Shown in pieces: positions 57,661 to 64,000 of a stretch of 64,000 bases of DNA (its first letter is position 1; every line of letters starts with the position of its first letter). The stretch comes from Ampullaceana balthica (taxonomy: Eukaryota > Mollusca > Gastropoda > Lymnaeidae): positions 1,648,501 through 1,712,500 of the forward strand of contig CALYLW010000044.1 in NCBI GenBank assembly GCA_944989445.1, given 5' to 3'. Made by a program: the position numbers and the translations under genes. The notes below the pieces were generated by a model. That model saw only the letters and a list, made by a program, of their open reading frames with translations, had not been told where the DNA came from and made no database searches.

Positions 57661-58100
57661 GTAGCGGTATCTTAATCTGTTGATACAATTTCAAATGGCG
57701 ATCTAAAATTCTTTGATGGCAATCGTTCTCTTATCTTTTTCACTCTAATCCACAAATTTTCCCAACATTGCAGTTTAACTGAGATAAACGCGGGACAAAA
57801 GACACACTGAGCATTGTGGCCCTTGAATGAGTAGCCAGTCCCTGTCTTTGATTGTGTCTTAGAAATAAGCACGGCTTGTTGTACTCGGATAGCTTGTTGC
57901 CGGCTGCTCACGGTCGCCGGATAACCGGTTAGATGGGGCCGGCACGGTAACCAAGTAAATAAATAACCAATCATTAATCGTTTGATTGGAGCTTCGATGA
58001 TCCTCTACCGATGGTGTTCGGCTTGCAGAGTTATCGGCCTTCGCCGTGAACAAACAATTGCCAGATAACCTTTCACGTTCATGAATTTTTCACGTGGTGC
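57661..58100 (-). other. Balanced-composition block with unrecognised open frames
   Basis: This block is less AT-rich than its surroundings and has two overlapping minus-strand open frames (57974-57672, 100 codons, and 58053-57859, 64 codons). I recognise no domain and see no splice signals strong enough to propose exons. It could be unique host sequence or an unfamiliar element. Confidence 0.3.
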
Positions 58101-58164
58101 TGAAAATAAGATCTGACAAGGTATTGGAGCGAAGTCTTCTAGCAAGTAACTTTTAAAAAAAAAT

Positions 58165-58320
58165 AATAAAAGATTTTTGCGTGTGTGTGTGTTTGCATTT
58201 TTGTGTATGGATTGGAATATATATGTGTTTGTGTTTGCATTTTTGAGTATGGATTGGAGTATATATGTGTGTGTGTTTGCATTTTTGTGTATGGAATGGA
58301 GTATATATGTGTGTGTGCGC
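58165..58320. repeat. GT-rich ~43-bp repeat, 3 copies
   Basis: Units contain GTGTGTTTGCATTTTTGTGT followed by 'atggattggaatatatat'. This is a microsatellite-seeded minisatellite. Confidence 0.88.
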
Positions 58321-58339
58321 AAGGGTTTATGTATGAAAT

Positions 58340-58712
58340 CTATGGCGGATTAAGGGGGTGCTGGTTGGGCTAAAGCCAGGGCCCCCCAATGATTTAAGGG
58401 GGTGCTGGTTGGGCTAAAGCCAGGGGCCCCCAATGATTTAAGGGGGTGCTGGTTGGGCTAAAGCAAGGGGCACCCAATGATTTAAGGGGGTGCTGGTTGG
58501 GCTAGAGCCAGGGGCCCCCAATGATTTAAGGGGGTGCTGGTTGGGCTAAAGCCAGGGCCCCTAATGATTTAAGGGGGTGCTTGTTGGGCTAAAGTCAGGG
58601 GCCCCCAATGATTTAAGGGCCCCAAACTTATTATTTTCTATAATAAAGGTGACTGGACCGGACCCACATGAAATTGCAGCCAGGGGCCCCGTGCAGTCTT
58701 GATCCGCACCTG
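58340..58712. mobile_element. hAT-type MITE carrying its own 45-bp minisatellite
   Basis: The left end CTATGGCGGATTAAG and right end CTTGATCCGCACCTG are imperfect inverted repeats (10 of 15 positions). The 8-bp duplication TATGAAAT flanks it exactly (58332-58339 and 58713-58720). The left subterminal region is amplified into about six 45-bp units (AAGGGGGTGCTGGTTGGGCT, then 'aaagccaggggcccccaatgattta') at about 58350-58620. No coding capacity is present. Confidence 0.82.
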
Positions 58713-58759
58713 TATGAAATTATGTCTGTGAGAGGTCTGATATTTGTGTATGTTTGGGT

Positions 58760-59065
58760 GATGGGGAGCATGCGTATGTGTGTGTGTGTATGTTTGTATG
58801 CTTGTGTGTGGCTGGGTGTATGTGTGTGCTCATGGATTTGTGTATGGGTATGTAGGTCTAGAAGGGTGTATGTATGTGCGCATGGATTGATGTATGGGTA
58901 AGTACATCTGGGAGGGTGTGTGTATGTGCGCATGGATTGATGTATGGGTAGGTACATCTGGGATGGTGTATGTATGTGCGCATGGATTGATGTATGGGTA
59001 GGTACATCTGGGAGGGTGTATGTATGTGCGCATAGATTGATGTATGGGTAGGTACATCTGGGAGT
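58760..59065. repeat. GT-rich ~50-bp minisatellite, about 5 copies
   Basis: The unit is GTATGTATGTGCGCATGGAT, then 'tgatgtatgggtaggtacat', then 'ctgggagggt'. The left edge grades into simple GT-rich sequence. Confidence 0.92.
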
Positions 59066-59214
59066 GTGAATGTTTGATTATGTCTTCGTCTGTTTGCTTT
59101 TAAATATATATTCTTTAAAATTGATTAATTTTTTATGGACTTAACTAACTACACTACATGTGCATTTCAAAGATTTTTTTAAGAGAATACTTTTAGCAAT
59201 AAATTGCGTCCACA

Positions 59215-59706
59215 AGAGCAAAATATTATTTGATGGCTGAACAAGACCAAAATGTTATTTGAAAGCTGAACAAGAACAAAATGTGATTTGAAAGCTGAAC
59301 AAGACAAAAATGTTATTTGAAAGCTGAACAAGAACAAAATGTGATTTAAAAGCTGAACAAGACCAAAATGTTATTTGAAAGCTGAACAAGAACAAAATGT
59401 GATTTGAAAGCTGAACAAGACCAAAATGTTATTTGAAAGCTGAACAAGAACAAAATGTGATTTGAAAGCTGAACAAGACCAAAATGTTATTTGAAAGCTG
59501 AACAAGAACAAAATGTGATTTGAAAGCTGAACAAGATCAAAATGTTATTTGATGGCTGAACAAGACCAAAATGTGATTTGAAAGCTGAACAAGACCAAAT
59601 TGTGATTTGATGGCTGAACAAGACCAATATGTGATTTGAAAGCTGAACAAGACCAAAATGTTATTTGATGGCTGAACAAGATCAAAATGTGATTTGATGG
59701 CTGAAC
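59215..59706. repeat. 29-bp minisatellite (58-bp dimer), about 17 copies
   Basis: The unit is AAAATGTTATTTGAAAGCTG followed by 'aacaagacc'. It alternates with a version containing 'gtgatttg' and 'aacaagaac', so 58 bp is the recent duplication unit. Confidence 0.95.
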
Positions 59707-59879
59707 CAGGAAAGCTAGAAAACATGGTGCGTAAGACGGTGAAATTATAGAATGTTAAAGTCTTAGCAAGACTAATAATCTTCAAAGTTTAGAATGACAT
59801 CATTTCAAATAACCTAACAATTTGGTTTTTTCTAATTTGTCAAACTATATTATTGTGATCAATGTGGGGGTTTGTATGA

Positions 59880-59988
59880 TGAATAATGGTGTGTAATATC
59901 ACACTGTAATACAACATGATTCGAAGTGGATGAATAATGTTGTATAATATCACTCTGCAATACATCATGACTCGAAGTGGAACCTAGT
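59880..59988. repeat. Two-copy ~58-bp direct repeat
   Basis: Both copies share 'taatatcac' and 'atgattcgaagtgga'-like stretches. The repeat precedes the 60/31-bp array. Confidence 0.75.
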
Positions 59989-59989
59989 G

Positions 59990-61095
59990 ATGTTAATTTT
60001 TGCAAAAAGAAGCCAGTTAGTGTGTGTTGGAATGTTTCATGAACCTAAGGATGTTAATTTTTGCACAAAGAAGCCAGTTAGTGTGTGTTGGAATGTTTCA
60101 TGAACCTAGTGATGTTAATTTTTGCACGAAGAAGCAAGTTAGTGTGTGTTGGAATGTTTCATGAACCTAGTGATGTTAATTTTGGCACAAAGAAGCAAGT
60201 TAGTGTGTGTTGGAATGTGTCATGAACCAGCTAGTGTGTGTTGGAATGTGTCATGACCCAGTTAGTGTTTGTTGGAATGTGTCATGACCCAGTTAGTGTG
60301 TGTTGGAATGTGTCATTACCCAGTTAGTGTGTGTTGGAATGTGTCATGACGCTGTTAGTGTGTGTTGGAATGTGTCATGACCCAGTTAGTGTGTGTTGGA
60401 ATGTGTCATGACCCAGCTAGTGTGTGTTGGAATGTGTCATGACCCAGTTAGTGTGTGTTGGAATGTGTCATGACCCAGTTAGTGTGTGTTGGAATGTGTC
60501 ATGACCCAGTTAGTGTGTGTTGGAATGTGTCATGGCCCAGTTAGTGTGTATTGGAATGTGTCATGACCCAGTTAGTGTGTGCTGGAATGTGTCATGACCC
60601 AGTTAGTGTGTGTTGGAATGTGTCATGACCCAGTTAGTGTGTGTTGGAATGTGTCATGACCCAGTTAGTGTGTGTTGGAATGTGTCATGACCCAGTTAGT
60701 GTGTGTTGGAATGTGTCATGACCCAGTTAGTGTGTGTTGGAATGTGTCATGACCCAGTTAGTGTGTGTTGGAATGTGTCATGACCCTGTTAGTGTGTGTT
60801 GGAATGTGTCATGACCCAGTTAGTGTGTGCTGGAATGTGTCATGACCCAGTTAGTGTGTGTTGGAATGTGTCATGACCCAGTTAGTGTGTGTTGGAATGT
60901 GTCATGACCCTGTTAGTGTGTGTTGGAATGTGTCATGACCCAGTTAGTGTGTGTTGGAATGTGTCATGACCCAGTTAGTGTGTGTTGGAATGTGTCATGA
61001 CCCAGTTAGTGTGTGTTGGAATGTGTCATGACCCTGTTAGTGTGTGTTGGAATGTGTCATGACCCAGTTAGTGTGTGTTGGAATGTTTCATGAAA
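59990..61095. repeat. 60-bp minisatellite passing into a 31-bp minisatellite
   Basis: The first about four units (59990-60220) are 60 bp and include 'gatgttaatttttgcacaaa'. From about 60225 only the 31-bp part remains: AGTTAGTGTGTGTTGGAATG followed by 'tgtcatgaccc', about 28 copies. Variants 'ccctgtt' recur every few units. Confidence 0.96.
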
Positions 61096-61354
61096 ATGTT
61101 AAGAAAGAATCGCACATGAATTAGAGCAACAAATAACATCAACGGATCCTCCACAAAGCTACGAGGTAACCATTTATTTATTTATTTACCTTCCAGGATG
61201 GCAAAGTCTTGATTATTATGTTGTTCGTCAAATAAAACAAATTATTACCAAAGTATGAAAAAAGGATTCATCGCATTATGAAATACTGCATCGGAAGGAA
61301 ACTATGTATATACAATAATTACATGTGAAAATAACGTGCAGATATGGCTGCCTT
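61096..61354. other. Short unique stretch, nothing recognised
   Basis: It includes an ATTT repeat (61172-61188). I see no gene. Confidence 0.5.
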
Positions 61355-61732
61355 CATTGTGCAAATGTCTGTCTAATTTCCTCATATTAAATCAATGTGC
61401 AAATGTCTGTCTAATTTCCTCATATTAAATCAATGTGCAAATGTCTGTCTAATTTCCTCATATTAAATCAATGTGCAAATGTCTGTCTAATTTCCTCATA
61501 TTAAATCAATGTGCAAATGTCTGTCTAATTTCCTCATATTAAATCAATGTGCAAATGTCTGTCTAATTTCCTCATATTAAATCAATGTGCAAATGTCTGT
61601 CTAATTTCCTCATATTAAATCAATGTGCAAATGTCTGTCTAATTTCCTTATATTAAATCAATGTGCAAATGTCTGTCTAATTTCCTCATATTAAATCAAT
61701 GTGCAAATGTCTGTCTAATTTCCTCATATTAA
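61355..61732. repeat. 38-bp minisatellite, 10 copies
   Basis: The unit is TGCAAATGTCTGTCTAATTT followed by 'cctcatattaaatcaatg'. Only one base differs in one copy (cttata), so the array is young. Confidence 0.96.
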
Positions 61733-62124
61733 AACTAGTACAACGTTCACGTACATGACTCTATTCGCTCTTTTTATCTTAGTGCTAGATGACAGAAATT
61801 AGACCCTGTGAAAATGGTCTCCCAGTTGTTCCCATATATGTTATGTTTCTTTGATTGTACTATCAAAATGATGAGACAATAATACTTGGCTGTTACATAA
61901 TCTTACAATGTTTTCATCATATATTTATTTCTGTAGTGATGCTAGCGCATTCACTACCAACGTTATAATGTGAACCAACCAGTTTATTCATTAAAGACAT
62001 CCATTTATGTCACAAGCTAATGTCAGGATTTTGTCATTTAGCAGATGAAATTCCAGTTTAAAAATCTCCTGATATTTGGTCTATAAAAATGTTAATTTAA
62101 AACAACGCATCTTACTATACTTGG

Positions 62125-62130
<6 letters not shown>
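61733..62130. other. No gene recognised
   Basis: AT-rich sequence without a recognisable element. Confidence 0.5.

Positions 62131-62179
<49 letters not shown>
62131..62179. repeat. (TA)n microsatellite
   Basis: About 24 TA units lie directly beside the 3' end of the Helitron fragment, which inserts at A/T sites. Confidence 0.97.
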
Positions 62180-62180
<1 letters not shown>

Positions 62181-62435
62181 TAGGGGCAAGGACCCGGCTT
62201 TCCCAGGTTTAAGATAAGGTTTCCTGTAGAAGCGTACAGTACTGTTTATTTCCATGCAATAAAGGGTACATTTAAATAAAAAAGCAATGTGATAGACAAC
62301 ATTTTTGGCAGTTCCATTTGGAGTGTGTACAAAAAGATTTTCCTCTTTGCCAACTCTGGAGCAGGCCACATACAACTGTCCATGAGAAAAGCATGGTGTC
62401 TGCAAGTCTATACCAGCAAACCCAAGAGACTGAGT
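62180..62435 (-). mobile_element. Helitron 3' end with helicase C-terminus
   Basis: On the minus strand the 3' terminus reads GGGAAAGCCGGGTCCTTGCC then CCTAG. This is an imperfect hairpin (GGG-AAG with CTT-CCC, one mismatch between) followed by CTAG and then a T of the TA tract, as expected for a Helitron. Upstream on the same strand is the end of the Rep/helicase gene. The 5' part is missing beyond about 62435. Confidence 0.85.
62240..62435 (-). pseudogene. Helitron PIF1-like helicase, last ~60 codons
   Basis: The minus-strand frame reads SLGFAGIDLQTPCFSHGQLY then VACSRVGKEENLFVHTP and KNVVYHIAF. This is the conserved C-terminus of Helitron SF1 helicases, including motif VI (QLYVACSR) with its arginine that contacts the nucleotide. 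The usual stop after this block seems lost, so an open frame runs on into the terminal sequence. All upstream helicase motifs and the HUH Rep domain are missing. Confidence 0.88.
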
Positions 62436-63545
62436 GATAATTTATATAATTTATTTACCTGTTACCATCGCCAAATGGTACTTAACAACCACCGAAAGTT
62501 TCATGCTTCTACCTACACGGCCCCCAGTATCTTATATACATGGAACGAAACCTGTTTAAGAACTTTTCCCATGTAATTTTGTGTATGTGTACCAAATTTC
62601 ACGTTATTTGATTGTAAGGATCTTGAGTTATTAGGGAACAGACAAACACACAACAAATGCGTCTTATATGTATAACATTTGGGCCCCCGGCCCCCCAGTT
62701 AGTGATATTTTTTTTCGACTGCTACCATCGCGGGAGGGTACTCAACAACTTTCCAAAGTTTATGTTTGTACCTACAAAGAAATATGAGGAATTAGTGTTG
62801 ATTCAGTTTTATATAACCCATAAAAGAAAAAAAAACGGTTTTAGGCCCCCAGCCACCCATGAGTCAAATATTTTTAATTATTTTCGCCAATTATCGTCAT
62901 AAGAGTGTATTCAGCAAGTTCCCAAAGTTTCATGCTTCTATCTTTACGGGAAGTTGAAGAATTAATGTTGAGTCAGTTTTACATATAAGAAAAAAAAACT
63001 ACATTAGGGCCCGCAGAAAGTGATGATTTATATAATTCTTTTTAACCTGTTACCATCGCCAAATGATACTTAACAACCACCGAAAGTTTCATGCTTCTAC
63101 CTACGCTGGAAATAGGATATTATTTTATTTTTATGTTTTATAAAGCTCATATAAGGAAAAAACTACACTTTGGGCCCCCGGCCCCCAGTATCTTATATAT
63201 ATGGAACGAAACCTGTTTTAGACGTTTTCCCATGTAATTTTGTGTATGTTTACCAAATTTCACTTTATTTAGTTGTCTGGATCTTGAGTTATTATGGAAC
63301 AGACAAACAGACAACAAATAAGTCGTATATGTATAACATTTGGGCCCCCGGCCCCCCCAGTTAGTGATATTTTTTTTTCGACTGCTACCATCACGGGAAG
63401 GAAACGAAACCTGTTTAATAACCTTTCCGGTATAATTTTGTGTACGTGTACCAAATTTCACGTTATTTGGTTGTCTGGATCTTGAGTTAATAAGGAACAT
63501 CCAGACAGACGACAGACAATAAATGCGTCTTATACGTATAGAGAT
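62436..63545. repeat. Modular dispersed repeat with 658-bp duplication
   Basis: The block is made of recurring modules: 'gggcccccggccccc', 'taccatcgccaaatgatact', 'cgaaagtttcatgcttctac' and 'taccaaatttcacgttattt'. The segment 62518-62720 is closely matched by 63176-63400, an offset of about 658 bp. It is non-coding and G+C-richer than the flanks in places. It may be a non-autonomous relative of the adjacent Helitron, but no termini are clear. Confidence 0.7.
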
Positions 63546-63572
63546 ATACATATATACATATATACCTAAATG

Positions 63573-64000
63573 ATTTATCTAGGTTATCTCATCATATCTT
63601 ATCTGTCACAGACGCTCCGTCTATACAGAGGATTATTGCGTCCTACGCTTATCAATGGCTTAAGTCTAATCTTTCATTTTTATTAGAGTTTTAAATGTTG
63701 ATGAAGTGTTGGTTTTTTCTGATTTCTTCAGGCAACCCATCCACGCCCGAACGTGTAGAAGGAGAATTTGTATTTGATAGTTCTTGCATACGGAATAAGA
63801 GAAGTGTTTTTATATTTGTATATCTGAGGGTTGTATTAGATTATCTTTGTGTTGTATTTCAAAGTTAGAATTAATTGCCTCATGTATTATTACTACTTTT
63901 CTCTTTATTTTTCTATCCTCTATCGTTTCAACGTTTAAAGAATTAACTAATGGTGTTACTCTTGTCAGTTTTGAAAATTCCCCAGTAGTTTCAATTAAAA
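63573..64000 (-). mobile_element. LINE family A copy, running off the window
   Basis: The 3' tail (TTATCT-rich on the plus strand, 63573-63605) and the 3' UTR match the copies at 5.4 and 6.4 kb. The coding end follows from about 63810 on the minus strand and continues beyond 64000, so this copy may be longer than the others. Confidence 0.85.
63815..63995 (-). pseudogene. LINE family A reverse transcriptase C-terminus, partial
   Basis: The minus-strand frame reads GEFSKLTRVTPLVNSLNVET and then KVVIIHEAINSNFEIQHKDN, closely matching the same part of the copy at 7326-7682. No stop is visible in this segment, so whether this copy is intact depends on sequence beyond the window. I list it as a pseudogene only because family members here are truncated. 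Confidence 0.8.

Overview
This is eukaryotic, AT-rich, non-coding-looking DNA from an invertebrate with a large repeat load. The combination of decayed hAT transposons, Helitron fragments, a Penelope-like retroelement with a GIY-YIG domain, L2/CR1-like LINEs ending in the conserved 'GCGCTATA' tail, and very abundant minisatellites suits a lophotrochozoan, most likely a gastropod mollusc. That assignment is inference; no taxon-specific gene is present. I found no complete host protein-coding gene, no rRNA gene and no convincing tRNA gene. Most long open frames are artefacts of tandem arrays whose unit lacks stop codons.

The dominant content is tandem repeats. I count roughly 37 separate arrays of mostly unrelated families, with units of 7-65 bp, adding to about 23-24 kb (some 37 % of the window by my own bounds). 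The largest are the 24-bp array (1-3057), the 39-bp array (28.2-29.5 kb), the 33/15-bp array (37.6-39.1 kb), the tRNA-arm-like 59-bp array (39.1-41.0 kb), the 36-bp array (49.6-50.6 kb), the 25- and 26-bp arrays (52.5-54.9 kb), the 38-to-27-bp array (55.2-56.5 kb) and the 60-to-31-bp array (60.0-61.1 kb).

Mobile elements sit between and inside the arrays. One LINE family with (GATAA)n tails occurs at 5.4, 6.4-8.2, 19.8 and 63.6-64.0 kb. A 2.67-kb hAT element at 20.0-22.7 kb contains a second, nested 0.8-kb hAT element. A 3.1-kb hAT element of the ZBED5/GTF2IRD2-like type lies at 24.4-27.5 kb. Four hAT MITEs (162, 209, 67 and 373 bp) are delimited by 8-bp target duplications. Helitron 3' ends (hairpin plus CTAG) cluster at 29.6-31.8 kb, and a Helitron helicase C-terminus lies at 62.2-62.4 kb. 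A Penelope-like element interrupts a minisatellite at 43.6-44.4 kb, and an L2/CR1-like LINE follows at 44.9-45.9 kb. A LINE C-terminal fragment with a C2H2 finger interrupts another minisatellite at 36.6-36.9 kb.

The only hint of a host gene is on the minus strand near 16.8-17.1 kb: a TATA box, a short putative first exon and a consensus splice donor, with CpG-rich sequence upstream. The remaining gaps (3.8-5.2, 8.7-10.0, 14.2-16.7, 30.2-31.0, 46.5-47.2, 56.5-58.1 kb and smaller ones) hold AT-rich sequence in which I recognise nothing firm.
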